From Clavibacter sp. B3I6 (GTDB lineage: Bacteria > Actinomycetota > Actinomycetes > Actinomycetales > Microbacteriaceae), in NCBI RefSeq assembly GCF_030816895.1, contig NZ_JAUSYL010000001.1, positions 2,046,001 through 2,110,000 of the forward strand: a stretch of 64,000 nt of DNA, written 5' to 3'. Shown here in pieces: positions 54,181 to 63,367 of this stretch. Position numbers and translations under genes: made by a program. The stretch's first letter is position 1; each line of letters opens with the position of its first letter. The notes beneath the pieces were generated by a model, which made no database searches, had not been told where the DNA came from, and saw only the letters and a list, made by a program, of their open reading frames with translations.

Positions 54181-55453
54181 GCGGGGACTCCTCGGTGGAT
54201 GGCGGGGCGGGCGCGGAGGGCGGGGGCGGCGGGCGAGGCGGCGCGGGGTGCCGCGCCGGTGGGCGCCGCGGCGGGGGGCGGCGGCGCGGTGGAGGCGGGC
54301 GCGGATCCGGCGAGCGCCGCGATGCGCCGCACGGCCTCCCGGAGCACGTCGGGATCGCAGGCGAGGTTGAGGCGGGCGTGGCCGGCGCCGCCGGATCCGT
54401 AGCAGTGGCCGGCGTTGAGGGCGACGCGGGCGCGGTCGAGGATCACGGCCGTCGGGTCGGCGCCGAGGCCGAGCGGACGGAGGTCGAGCCAGGCGAGGTA
54501 GCCCCCGCCTGGGGGCGGTGGTGCACGACGCCGGGCAGGTGCTCGGCGAGCAGGGACGCGAGGAGCGCGTCGTTCGCGACGATTCGGGCGATGGCATCGT
54601 CGAGCCAGTCGGTACAGGAGAACGCGACGACGTTCGCGTGCAGGCCGAGGATGCTCGTGCGGCAGGCGACCTCCTCCACGAACCCGTCGAGCAGCTCGTG
54701 GGTGCGGGCGTCCCCCGCGACGACGACGGAGCACTTGGCGCCGGCGAGATTCCAGCCCTTGCTCGCGGAGGTGACGCAGATCGAGCTGGCGCCGAGCGAC
54801 TCGGCCAGCGGCGCGAAGGGCGTGAAGCGGGCGCCGGGCAGGGTGAGGGGCGCGTGCACCTCGTCGCTGATCACGAGCACGTCGTGGCGCGCGGCCAGCC
54901 GGGCGACCTCGGCGAGGATCCGGGCGTCGTGCACGAGCCCCATCGGGTTGTGCGGGTTGCAGAGGAGGAACGCGTCGACCCCGGAGGCGAACGCGCGCTC
55001 GAGGCCGGCGAGGTCGAGCGACGCCCGGCCCGCGTCGACGAGGAGCGGCACCTCCTCGATCCGGGCGCCCGCCTCCTCGACGAGCTCGAAGAACGGCGGG
55101 TACACGGGCGGGGTCACGACGACGCGGCCGCCGCGCGGCACCGCGAGGCGCAGGGTCTCGACGATGCCGACGCTCACGTCGGTGGCGATGCGCACGCGGC
55201 TCTCGTCGACGATCCAGCCCCAGCGCTCGCGGGCGAAGCGGGCGAACGCGGGCGCGAGCGGCCCGGGGCCGTCGAGGTAGCCGACGTCGGAGGCGCGGAC
55301 CCGCCGCACCAGCTCCTCCACGACGGGCTCGGCGATGGCGTAGTCCATCTCGGCCACGAACAGGGGCAGCACGTCCGCGGGGAACCGCGTCCACTTGATG
55401 CTCGTGCGCTGGGTGCGGATCTGCTCGATCGGCGCCGTCGTGACCTTCACCAT
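54177..55453 (-). pseudogene. MalY/PatB-type aminotransferase (C-S lyase), frameshifted near 54504
   Basis: PLP-dependent cystathionine beta-lyase-like protein. From ATG 55453 the frame covers the fold type I core: CNPHNPMGL, SDEVHAPL and the PLP lysine in TSASKGWNLAG. At a run of five C (54502-54506 on the plus strand) the frame changes: GYLAWLDLRPLGLGADPTAVILDRARVALNAGHCYG, the expected C-terminal domain, continues in another frame to 54177. One base added there gives a 425-residue protein with an alanine/proline-rich tail. It starts the sulfur operon and overlaps the next gene (ATGA). Confidence 0.83.
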
Positions 55454-55540
55454 GACGCCACGATGCCGGGCCGGGCCCCGCCGTGGCGAGCGCGCGCGTC
55501 ACACGAGGACACGGGCGCGGGCGCGGCGGGGGCGCGGCCG

Positions 55541-55903
55541 TCAGCGCCCGGTGCTCTTCGCGTCCCAGTCGGTGAGGGCGTAGACGGTGACGAGGGCGAC
55601 GCCTCCGAGGATCCACCACGTCCGCGCGCGCGGCTCGCTCAGCACGCCCACGGCGATCGGCGCGGCGAGGTAGGCGACCCCGCTGTTCCTCTCGATCGCA
55701 CCGTGCACGGAGAACGGCACGATCCCCGCCGCCGCGACGGGCTGCACCGTGACGGCGTTGAGGCCGCCCTGGATGAGGCCGAAGGCCGTGAAGAGGCCGC
55801 GGGCGTGCGGGCTGAGCCCGAGGAGGCGCGGGACGAGCAGGTTGGCGGCGGCGAAGCCGTAGTCGATGAGGCCGTGGACGCGGGGGGTGATGGGCTTGGT
55901 CAT
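55541..55903 (-). CDS. Small integral membrane protein
   Basis: 120 residues with about four hydrophobic segments and the opening MTKPITPRVHGLIDYGFAAANLLVPRLLGLS. Similar small proteins are common in actinobacteria, with no known function. ATG 55903 is preceded by a G-rich ribosome site. No operon partner is clear. Confidence 0.65.
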   Translation of the reverse strand: MTKPITPRVHGLIDYGFAAANLLVPRLLGLSPHARGLFTAFGLIQGGLNAVTVQPVAAAGIVPFSVHGAIERNSGVAYLAAPIAVGVLSEPRARTWWILGGVALVTVYALTDWDAKSTGR

Positions 55904-55982
55904 GCCCCCACCGAAGCACCGGCGCCAGGCGGCGCCAGGGGCCTTGACAGGGCGGGGCGCCGCCGGGCTCACGGCCCGGGTC

Positions 55983-56351
55983 CTAGTCGGCGACGGCGAT
56001 GCGGAGCGCGGCGATCGCGCCCGTCTCGTCCAGCGTGAAGACGCTCGTCAGATCCACCCGGCCGCCGGGGAAGTCGCCCTCCAGCCGGTCGACCAGCACG
56101 ACGCGGGCAGCCTCGACCGTGGTGGCGAGCCGCGTGCTCGTGTAGCGGAACGCCGAGGCCGCGCCGGTCCGCCAGGCGGCGATCTCCGCCCGGCCCCGGT
56201 GGGTGCGCCCGTCGTCCTCGACGACGGCGCCCTCCGCGAACGGCGCCGCCGCCGCGCTCGGCGCGCCGGCATCGCGCCCGTTCAGGTACCGCTGGACGGC
56301 CTCCGGCAGAGCGGTCGGGGCGGGGCTCGGATTCGGTGCGGGGTGGGTCAT
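55983..56351 (-). CDS. SnoaL-like (NTF2 fold) protein
   Basis: 122-residue protein matching the SnoaL-like polyketide-cyclase/NTF2 fold: ALPEAVQRYLNGRDAG at the start, PFAEGAVVEDDGRTHRGRAEIAAWRTGAA in the middle and VDLTSVFTLDETGAIAALRI at the end. Enzymatic or ligand-binding role unknown. It is divergent from a MerR gene, and a MerR-type operator lies in its promoter, so it is probably the regulated target. Confidence 0.82.
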   Translation of the reverse strand: MTHPAPNPSPAPTALPEAVQRYLNGRDAGAPSAAAAPFAEGAVVEDDGRTHRGRAEIAAWRTGAASAFRYTSTRLATTVEAARVVLVDRLEGDFPGGRVDLTSVFTLDETGAIAALRIAVAD

Positions 56352-56410
56352 GGCTGCTCCTCGTGTCGACGGGTCCGGCGGGGATCACCTCGCCTCACGA
56401 CGAGCGTCGC

Positions 56411-56433
56411 CCTTCCCGTGAGGGGAAGGTCAA
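56411..56433 (-). promoter_or_regulatory. MerR-type promoter/operator
   Basis: CCTTCCC and GGGAAGG are separated by GTGAG, and TTGACC (minus strand, 56433-56428) overlaps one arm as the -35 element, as in classic MerR targets. It would drive the SnoaL-like gene. Confidence 0.65.
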
Positions 56434-56476
56434 GCGCGCGGAGGCCGCGGCCCGGGCGAGGCGGCAGGATGGGGCC

Positions 56477-57292
56477 GTGCCGCCGTCCGTCATGACCATC
56501 GGGGAGTTCAGCCGCGCCACGCGGCTCACCGCCAAGGCCCTGCGCTTCTACCACCGGGTGGGGCTGCTCGAGCCCACGGCCGTCGACGCCGGCACCCGCT
56601 ACCGCCTCTACGGGCCGGAGCAGATCCACGACGCCCGGCTGATCCACCACCTCCGCTCCGTGGACATGCCGGTCGACGAGGTGCGCCGCGTCCTCACCGC
56701 GACCGACGAGGGCGAGCGCCGGGCGGCGATCGCCGAGCACCTCGCGCGGATGGAGCGCCTCCTCGCCGAGACGCGGGCGTCCGTCGACGCGATCCACGCG
56801 ATGCTCGCCGACGTGCCGGTGCCCGTCGAGCTGCGGCGGGTCCCGGCGACGCGGGCCCTGGTCATCCGCGACGAGATCGACCTCGCCGACCTCGGCGAGT
56901 GGTTCGGCGCGACCCGCGCGGCGCTCCGGGACGCGTGCGCGCCCGACGACGTGGTCGGCCCGCTCGGCGGGCTGTGGTCCACGGAGCTGTTCTTGGAGGA
57001 GCGGGGCGCGGCGGCGCTGTTCCTCCCGCTCGCCGCGTCCGCCGCGCCGCCCGCGCGCGGCCCCGCCCGGGTGGAGACCCTGCCGGCGACGCTCCTCGCG
57101 GTCGTCGCGCACGAGGGGTCCGACGACACGATCGGCCAGGCGTACGCGGCGCTCGGCGCCCACGTGGCCCGGGAGGGCGTCGGCGCCGCCGGCCCGCTGC
57201 GGGAGGCGTACCTGGGCGAGGCGCCGACGGGCGGCGGCGTCACCGAGATCGGATGGCCGGTGCGCGAGGACGCGACGGGGCGAGCCGACTAG
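56477..57292 (+). CDS. MerR-family regulator with GyrI-like effector domain
   Basis: 271 residues. The N-terminal winged helix (MTIGEFSRATRLTAKALRFYHRVGLLEPTAVDAGTRYRLYGPEQ) is followed by a dimer helix (about 85-110) and a GyrI-like ligand domain in the C-terminal half, as in BmrR/TipA-type multidrug sensors. GTG 56477 has AGGA seven bases upstream; ATG 56492 is the alternative and would remove five residues. It is divergent from the SnoaL-like gene and its operator lies between them. Confidence 0.85.
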   Translation: MPPSVMTIGEFSRATRLTAKALRFYHRVGLLEPTAVDAGTRYRLYGPEQIHDARLIHHLRSVDMPVDEVRRVLTATDEGERRAAIAEHLARMERLLAETRASVDAIHAMLADVPVPVELRRVPATRALVIRDEIDLADLGEWFGATRAALRDACAPDDVVGPLGGLWSTELFLEERGAAALFLPLAASAAPPARGPARVETLPATLLAVVAHEGSDDTIGQAYAALGAHVAREGVGAAGPLREAYLGEAPTGGGVTEIGWPVREDATGRAD

Positions 57293-57323
57293 GTCCCGCG
57301 CCCCCGCGCTGCCGTCCCGCCCG

Positions 57324-58703
57324 TCACGCGATGCGGATCAGCTTCCGGTTGGCGAACTCGTCGACCGCGTGGCGGCCGAGCTCGCGGCCGGAGCCCGAGC
57401 GCTTGACGCCGCCGAAGGGCAGCTCGGCCGCGTCGCCGAGCACGAGGTTGACCCACACCATGCCCGCGTCGATGCCGTCGGCGACGCGCAGCGCCTGCTC
57501 CGGATCGGTCGTGTAGACGTACGAGCCAAGGCCGAACGGGGTGTCGTTGGCGAGCGCGATCGCCTCCTCCTCACTGGAGACGCGGTACAGCGCGGCGACG
57601 GGCCCGAAGAACTCCTCGCGGTAGGCGTCCATCTCGGGCGTCACGTCGGCGAGCACCGCCGGCGGGAACATGTTGCCGACCGGCTCCCCGCTCGCGAGGA
57701 AGGTCGCGCCCTGCGCCACCGCGCGGGACAGCTGCTCGGTGAGGCGCTCGGTCGCGGCGCGCGAGGAGAGCGGGCCGAGCAGGGTGCCGTCGGCCATCGG
57801 ATCCGCAGGCTGGGCCGCCGTGAGCGCGGCCGTGAAGCGCGTGACGAAGTCGTCGTAGAGGGCGTCGATCACGAGGAAGCGCTTGGCGCCGTTGCAGGAC
57901 TGGCCGTTGTTGTCGAGGCGGGCAGCCACCGCGTCCTGCACGACAGCGTCGAGGTCGTCGGTCGACAGAAGGATGAACGGGTCGGATCCGCCGAGCTCGA
58001 GCACGACCTTCTTCAGGTGCCGCCCCGCGATCTCCGCGACGGCCGCGCCCGCCCGCTCGGATCCGGTGACGGAGACGCCCTGCACGCGCGGGTCGGCGAT
58101 GACCGTCTCGACCTGCGCGTTCGTGGCGCGCACGTCCACGTAGACGCCCGGGTCGGTGCCGAGCTCGGCGGCCGCGTCGGCGAACATCCGCTGGATCGCC
58201 GCGGCCGACTCGGGGCACTGCGGTGCGTGCTTGAGGAGGATCGCGTTGCCCGTGACGATCGCCGGCGCCGCGAACCGGGCCACCTGGTAGTACGGGAAGT
58301 TCCACGGCATGATCCCGAGCAGCACACCGAGGCCCGAGCGGCGCACGAACGCGGATCCGGTGCCGTCGGCGAGCGCGATCGGCTCATCGGCGAGGAACTC
58401 CTCGGCGTTCCGCGCGTAGTAGGAGTGGATGTCGGCGGCGAAGTCGACCTCGCCGAGCGCCTGGTCGAGCGGCTTGCCCATCTCGCGCACGATGATGCGG
58501 GCCAGCTCGTCCCGGCGCTCCCCGTGCAGCTCGGCGACCCGGGCGATGAGGGCCGCGCGCTGGGCGATCGTGGTGCGGCGGGACCAGCCGCGGTAGGCGC
58601 CCTCGGCCGCGGCGATCGCGTCCTGCAGCTCCGCGGCGGTGATCTCGGGATGCTCGGCGACGGTCTCGCCGGTGGTCGGATCGGTGACGGCGTAGCTGCT
58701 CAT
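57324..58703 (-). CDS. NAD(P)-dependent aldehyde dehydrogenase (succinate-semialdehyde type)
   Basis: 459-residue aldehyde dehydrogenase. The catalytic cysteine is Cys270 in NNGQSCNGAKRF and the general base Glu236 in VLELGGSDP. The cofactor region reads GIMPWNFPYYQVARFAAPAIVTGNAILLKHA. Sequence order and length fit GabD/YneI-like enzymes that oxidise succinate semialdehyde. GGAGGAG precedes ATG 58703. It is followed upstream by a LysR gene on the same strand, which may regulate it. Confidence 0.9.
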   Translation of the reverse strand: MSSYAVTDPTTGETVAEHPEITAAELQDAIAAAEGAYRGWSRRTTIAQRAALIARVAELHGERRDELARIIVREMGKPLDQALGEVDFAADIHSYYARNAEEFLADEPIALADGTGSAFVRRSGLGVLLGIMPWNFPYYQVARFAAPAIVTGNAILLKHAPQCPESAAAIQRMFADAAAELGTDPGVYVDVRATNAQVETVIADPRVQGVSVTGSERAGAAVAEIAGRHLKKVVLELGGSDPFILLSTDDLDAVVQDAVAARLDNNGQSCNGAKRFLVIDALYDDFVTRFTAALTAAQPADPMADGTLLGPLSSRAATERLTEQLSRAVAQGATFLASGEPVGNMFPPAVLADVTPEMDAYREEFFGPVAALYRVSSEEEAIALANDTPFGLGSYVYTTDPEQALRVADGIDAGMVWVNLVLGDAAELPFGGVKRSGSGRELGRHAVDEFANRKLIRIA

Positions 58704-58759
58704 GGGTGCTCCTCCTCGAACGCCGCGCGGGTGGCGCGGGTGGGGCCCACGATATCGAG

Positions 58760-58792
58760 CGGGTGCGGCCGAGCGGGTGCCGGCCGCACCCG
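58760..58792. terminator. Hairpin after the LysR gene
   Basis: A 12-bp perfect stem (58760-58771 with 58781-58792) and 9-nt loop lies 7 bp past the LysR stop. Confidence 0.65.
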
Positions 58793-58798
58793 ACCCCG

Positions 58799-59692
58799 TC
58801 AGCCGAGGCGGGCCGCGAGGAACGCGTCGACCACGGCGCGGCGGTCGTCGGCGCGGGTGGCGAGGTGCACGCCCGAGGTCGCGGTGGATCCGGCCAGCGG
58901 CAGCACCCGGACGCTCGCAGGTGCGCCCACGGTGGCGCTCCGCGGGGCGATCGTCACGCCGAGGCCGGCGCCGACGAGGTGCACGATCATCGACCAGGTC
59001 GAGCCCTCCTGCACCACGCGGATCAGCCGTCCGCGCTCGGTGACGGGCGCCAGGTTCCGGCGGTAGGCGTCCTCGCTCGCGCGGCGCGGCGGGAAGACGA
59101 AGGGCTCGTCGGCGAGGAGCGCGGCATCCACCTCGTCGGCGGCGGCCAGCGGATGCGCGACCGGGAGCACCGCCACGAACGGCTCGGTCATGAGCTCGAG
59201 CAGGTCGACGCCCGGCATCGGATCCGGGTCGCGCACGACCGCGACGTCGAGCTCGCCGCGGCGGAGGGCGTCCATCAGGTCGACCGTGAAGCCCTCGCGC
59301 ACGCGCACCTCGACATCCGGGTGGCGGGCGCGGAAGCGGCGGATGCCCTCGATCGGACCGCCGTGCTCCGCGTCGATGGCGACCGTGGAGTGCACCATGC
59401 CGATGTCGAGGCGCCCCACCTCGCCGCGGGCGATGCGCGCGACCTCGTCGAGCCCGGACTCCGCCTGCCGGAGGAGCGCCCGGCCGCGCTCCCGGAGCGC
59501 GACGCCGGCCGGGGTGAGCGCGACGCTCCGCGAGGTGCGCGCGAGCAGGGTCACGCCGAGCCGCCGCTCGAGGCGCTGCACCCGCTGCGACAGCACCGGC
59601 TGCGCGATCCCGAGCTCCTCGGCCGCGCGTCCGAAGTGCAACTCGTCGGCTACGGCGAGGAAGGCGCGCACGAGGGCGAGGTCCAGATCCAT
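58799..59692 (-). CDS. LysR-family transcriptional regulator
   Basis: 297 residues. The N-terminal winged helix is MDLDLALVRAFLAVADELHFGRAAEELGIAQPVLSQRVQRLE, followed by a linker helix and a periplasmic-binding-like effector domain. It is divergent from the GNAT gene, with a dyad (ATGGA...TCCAT) between them, and upstream of the aldehyde dehydrogenase on the same strand. Coinducer unknown. Confidence 0.9.
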   Translation of the reverse strand: MDLDLALVRAFLAVADELHFGRAAEELGIAQPVLSQRVQRLERRLGVTLLARTSRSVALTPAGVALRERGRALLRQAESGLDEVARIARGEVGRLDIGMVHSTVAIDAEHGGPIEGIRRFRARHPDVEVRVREGFTVDLMDALRRGELDVAVVRDPDPMPGVDLLELMTEPFVAVLPVAHPLAAADEVDAALLADEPFVFPPRRASEDAYRRNLAPVTERGRLIRVVQEGSTWSMIVHLVGAGLGVTIAPRSATVGAPASVRVLPLAGSTATSGVHLATRADDRRAVVDAFLAARLG

Positions 59693-59707
59693 GCAGTGAG
59701 GCTATCG

Positions 59708-59723
59708 ATGGAGGCGCTTCCAT
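59708..59723. promoter_or_regulatory. LysR-type dyad between LysR and GNAT genes
   Basis: ATGGAGGCGCTTCCAT is a near-palindrome centred between the divergent starts, with AT-rich CATATTGG next to it. Confidence 0.45.
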
Positions 59724-59761
59724 ATTGGACAGCGCGCGCCTGGAGCGGGGAGGCTGGGGGC

Positions 59762-60289
59762 ATGAGCACGGAACCCGAGACCCGCACCGCCCCCGCCGAC
59801 ACCCCGCCCCTCGAGATCGGCCCCCTGCGCGACGCCCGTGACGCCCGGGCCTTCCGCGCGCTGAACGAGGCGTGGATCACGACCCACTTCGTGATCGAGC
59901 CCGAGGACGAGCGCGTGCTGTCGGATCCGCGGGGCCAGATCGTGGACCGCGGCGGCGAGGTGCTGCTGGCGCGCGCGGGCGACCGGGTGCTCGGCTGCGT
60001 CGCCCTCATCCCCGAGGGCGACGGCGTGTGGGAGCTCGCGAAGATGGCGGTCGACGAGACCGTGCGCGGCCGCGGCACCGGGCGCCTGCTGCTCGCCGCC
60101 GCCGTCGCCGAGGCCCGCCGCCGCGGCGCGACGACGCTCGTGCTCGCCAGCAGCGTCGACCTCCCGGCGGCCGTGCACCTCTACGAGGCCGTCGGGTTCC
60201 GGCACGTCGCGCCCGAGGAGGCCGGTCACGTGCCGTACGCGCGGGCGAGCGTGTTCATGCGGATGGAGCTGACGGGCGACGCCGCCTGA
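59762..60289 (+). CDS. GNAT-family N-acetyltransferase
   Basis: 175 residues. Acetyl-CoA binding motif A is MAVDETVRGRGTGRLLLAA near residues 98-116, with motif B region HLYEAVGFRHV near 140-150. It would acetylate a small amine or protein N-terminus. A GGGGAGG site precedes ATG 59762. The N-terminal 20 residues are a proline/threonine-rich tail. Confidence 0.88.
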   Translation: MSTEPETRTAPADTPPLEIGPLRDARDARAFRALNEAWITTHFVIEPEDERVLSDPRGQIVDRGGEVLLARAGDRVLGCVALIPEGDGVWELAKMAVDETVRGRGTGRLLLAAAVAEARRRGATTLVLASSVDLPAAVHLYEAVGFRHVAPEEAGHVPYARASVFMRMELTGDAA

Positions 60290-60368
60290 CCTCGCCGCCG
60301 GCCGGATCCCGCGGCAGGATGTCCCCATCGCGGCGACGACGGCGCGGGTGACGGCGAGGAGGCCGGAG

Positions 60369-60710
60369 ATGACGAAGTACCTGATCTCGTTCCCGAGCGG
60401 CGAGATGGACGTGCCCGACGGCGAGTGGCAGACGGTGGTCGACGAGTCGCACCAGGTGGTGCGCGAGGCGAAGGCCGCGGGCGTCTGGGTCTTCGGCGGC
60501 GGCATCGACGAGTCCGTGCCGCCCGTGCGCGTGGCGGCCGACGGATCCGTGACCCCGGGCACCTACCCGCAGACGAGCCGGCTCGAGGGCGGCTACTCGA
60601 TCCTCGACCTGCCGGACCGCGCGGCGGCGTACGCGTGGGCGGCGCGCATCGCGGCCGCGTGCCGGTGCGCGCAGGAGGTGCGGGAGTTCGGGGACGATCC
60701 GGAGAGCTGA
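60369..60710 (+). CDS. YCII-related domain protein
   Basis: 113-residue ferredoxin-like fold protein: MTKYLISFPSGEMDVPDGEWQ, then GVWVFGGGIDESVPPVRVAADG and GGYSILDLPDRAAAYAWAARIAAA with the end CAQEVREFGDDPES. Related YCII proteins (PhnB-like DGPF group) have unclear roles and often sit near sigma factors; none is seen here. GGAGG precedes ATG 60369. Confidence 0.85.
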   Translation: MTKYLISFPSGEMDVPDGEWQTVVDESHQVVREAKAAGVWVFGGGIDESVPPVRVAADGSVTPGTYPQTSRLEGGYSILDLPDRAAAYAWAARIAAACRCAQEVREFGDDPES

Positions 60711-60740
60711 CCGCCGCCCGCGGGTCGCTAGCGTCGGGGG

Positions 60741-61823
60741 ATGGACGACGAGCGGGACCCGGGGCTGCGCGCCCCCGTCGGCGACCTCGTCGGGCGGCCG
60801 GTCGCCGCGCTGGAGGGCGTCCGACGCGAGCCGCTCGAGTACGACGCGTTCCTCGCGCACCGGTCGGTGACGCGGATCCGCGGGGTCGCCGTGACCGCCG
60901 ACGGGACGCGCCGCCCGTGGTCGCTCGTCGAGAAGCGCACCGAGGGTCCGGCGCTGGCCGTGCCGTACCTCGTCGCGAACGGCGCCCGCGAGCTGGCCGC
61001 CTACCGGTCGGGGTTGCTCGACGCGCTGCCGTCGGGGATCCGCGCACCGCGTGCCCACGGCACGGCGCAGGACGCCGACGGCGGCGTCACCCTGTGGATC
61101 GAGGAGGTGCAGCACCGCGGGCCGCGCCCGCTCGACCGGGCGGCGCTGCTCGACGCGGCGGAGGCGCTGGGCGCGCTCGGCGGGCGCTGGCTCGGCCGGC
61201 CGCCGGCGGATCCCTGGCTGTTCCCCGGCTGGATCGACCGGCACGCGCAGCCCGAGGCGGCTGCGGCGGGCGCACGGATCCTCGCCGCGCCCGGACCGCG
61301 CGCGAGGGCGTTGCTCGGCGACCGGATCCCCGCCGCCGCCCGCCTGCTGGCGTCGCAGGACCGCGTGCGCGCCGTGCTCGAGGGCCTGCCGCGCACGCTC
61401 TGCCACCACGACGCGACGGGCGCCAACGTGTTCGCGGCCGGCGACGGGATCGTGCTCATCGACTGGGAGTCGATGGGCCCGGGGCCGGTGGGCGCGGACC
61501 TCGCGTCACTGTTGTTCTCCTCCGTCCGTCGGGGCGACGCCCCGGCGGCGGTCGTGGCGGCCGCGTAGGACGACGCAGTCGAGCGCTGCGCGGACGGCCT
61601 GCGCCGGGCGGGATCCGCGGTGCCGGCCGACGTCGTCCGCCGCGGTCTCGACGCCTCCGTCGCGCTCCGCTGGAAGCTCGCGGCCGACCTCGTCGCGGCC
61701 GTCGACGCCGGATCCGCGATGCGCCGCGGCAGCCTGCCCGACGAGCCCGCCGACGCGGCGCTCGCGGAGATGACCGCCCTGCTCGACGTGCTGCTCGCGG
61801 CGGCCGACCGCGTGCTCGGCTGA
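60741..61823 (+). pseudogene. Aminoglycoside phosphotransferase-fold protein interrupted by an amber codon
   Basis: Kinase-like phosphotransferase (APH/choline kinase fold). The Brenner motif HHDATGANVF (H-x-D-x4-N) and the metal-binding IDWE are intact. A TAG at 61566-61568 stops the protein after 275 residues. In the same frame the sequence continues as DDAVERCADGLRRAGSAVPADVVRRGLDASVALRWKLAADLV, the expected C-terminal helices, to a stop at 61823 (about 360 residues in all). A single base change would explain it. Whether the truncated form is active is unknown. Confidence 0.8.
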
Positions 61824-61836
61824 CGGCGCGGTCGCC

Positions 61837-62544
61837 TCACCCCTGCTGCAGCAGCTCGGCGATCGCGTCGACCACGAGGTCCGGACGCGTCAGGAAGGGG
61901 TGGTGCCCCGTCGGGAGCTCGACGGATCGGGTCGCCCGGGCGGCGTGCGCCCGCTGCAGCCCGACGGTGGTGCTGCGGTCCTCCGCGCAGACGAGGTAGG
62001 TGGAGTCGACCCCGCGCCACCCCTCGGCGGTCGTCGGGGTGGTGAATGCGGCCGGCGACTGGGCGGTCGTGCGGCGGAAGGCCTCGTGCTGCGTGGCGGG
62101 ATCCGCGTCGTGGAGGAACCGGGCGCCGAACGACGCCGCGTCGAGACCGGCGAGCGCGAGGGCTCCGTGGCCGTCGTCGCCGATCGCGACCGGATCCGGC
62201 TCGCCGCCCATGATGCCGCCCTGCGCGAGACCGGCTGCGGGCAGGTACGACGAGATCAGCACCAGATGGGCGACGGCCGGATGCGCGCCCGCCTCCGCGA
62301 CGACCGTGCCGCCGTACGAGTGGCCTACGACGACCGCCTCGCCGACCTCGTCCAGCACGGCACGCAGCGCGACCGCGTCCTCGACGAGACCGCCCTCGGG
62401 CCGCCCCGACGCCGTCTCCCCGCAGGACGGGAGCTCGACCGCGCGGCTGCGGATCCCGAGCCGCGCCTCGAGCAGATCGGCTGCCGGCCGCCACCACCAC
62501 GCTCCGTCGCGCACCAGCGCTCCGTGCACGAAGACCAGTTCCAT
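61837..62544 (-). CDS. Alpha/beta hydrolase
   Basis: 235-residue serine hydrolase. Oxyanion segment FVHGALVRDGAWWWRP near residue 5, nucleophile elbow GHSYGG near 75, acid in YLVCAEDRS near 190 and catalytic histidine in PTGHHPFL near 215. No signal peptide. The pattern resembles small-molecule esterases such as those related to SABP2/RsbQ. It converges on the broken phosphotransferase gene. Confidence 0.87.
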   Translation of the reverse strand: MELVFVHGALVRDGAWWWRPAADLLEARLGIRSRAVELPSCGETASGRPEGGLVEDAVALRAVLDEVGEAVVVGHSYGGTVVAEAGAHPAVAHLVLISSYLPAAGLAQGGIMGGEPDPVAIGDDGHGALALAGLDAASFGARFLHDADPATQHEAFRRTTAQSPAAFTTPTTAEGWRGVDSTYLVCAEDRSTTVGLQRAHAARATRSVELPTGHHPFLTRPDLVVDAIAELLQQG

Positions 62545-62694
62545 GGGGCACCCGCTTCCCGCGCGGCGAGGATCCGCCCGCCCGGGTGGGCGGCGCCGCG
62601 TCGCGCTGAGGCCGACGGTACGCGGCGCGCGGGCCGCGGTCGGGCCGTTCCGCTCACGGCGGAGCCGCCCCGCCGTCGAGGTCGCACCCGCGGA

Positions 62695-63078
62695 TCAGCG
62701 GAAGCCGCCCACCTGCCGCTCGACCGGGACGGTGCCGGGCACGATCACGTCGCCGGTGTGCGCGGTGGTGACGGTCTCGATGAGGACGATCTCCACCTCC
62801 TCGTCGGCGACCGGGTTGTGCTGCACGCCGCGGGGCACGACGTGGAACTGCCCGGGTCCGAGCACGACCTCCTGGTCGTCGGGCAGCTGGATGCGGAGCC
62901 TGCCCGAGACCACGAGGAACATCTCGTCCTCGGCCTCGTGCGCGTGCCAGGTCAGCTCGCCCCGCAGCTTCGCGACCTTCACGTACTGGTCGTTCACCCG
63001 CCCGACGACCCGCGGCGTCCAGTGCGCGGTCACCTCGCGGAGCTCGGCGGCGAGGTCGGTCACGGGGAGCGGCGTCAT
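62695..63078 (-). CDS. Cupin-domain protein
   Basis: 127-residue single-cupin protein with metal-ligand histidines in LTWHAHEAEDEMFLV and the second cupin motif GPGQFHVVPRGVQHNP. It could be a dioxygenase, isomerase or sensor. AGGA precedes ATG 63078. No functional partner is adjacent. Confidence 0.85.
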   Translation of the reverse strand: MTPLPVTDLAAELREVTAHWTPRVVGRVNDQYVKVAKLRGELTWHAHEAEDEMFLVVSGRLRIQLPDDQEVVLGPGQFHVVPRGVQHNPVADEEVEIVLIETVTTAHTGDVIVPGTVPVERQVGGFR

Positions 63079-63148
63079 GGGTCCATCCTGCGGCACTCCC
63101 GGGGCCTCGGGCGCCCTTGCGCGGATCCGCCGCCGGGGCGATCCGGAG

Positions 63149-63367
63149 CTAGCGCATCCTGCGGAGGGCGACGGCGCAGAGGACGGCGATGACCACGAAG
63201 ACGGCCGCGGACACGAGGAGAGCGGCCCCCATCGCGGTCATCACCTCGCGGCCCTCGGCGGCAGTGAGGGCGAGCACGCCGACGACGGCCTGAGCGACCG
63301 CGACGACCGCCGCCGCGACGGCCAGCACCCGGAGAGCCGTGCGCGATCGTGCCGGGGAGTGCGTCAT
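63149..63367 (-). CDS. Small two-helix membrane protein
   Basis: 72 residues with hydrophobic stretches at about 13-34 and 44-66. The start overlaps the stop of a possible 39-residue ORF upstream (ATGA). No known family. Confidence 0.5.
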   Translation of the reverse strand: MTHSPARSRTALRVLAVAAAVVAVAQAVVGVLALTAAEGREVMTAMGAALLVSAAVFVVIAVLCAVALRRMR

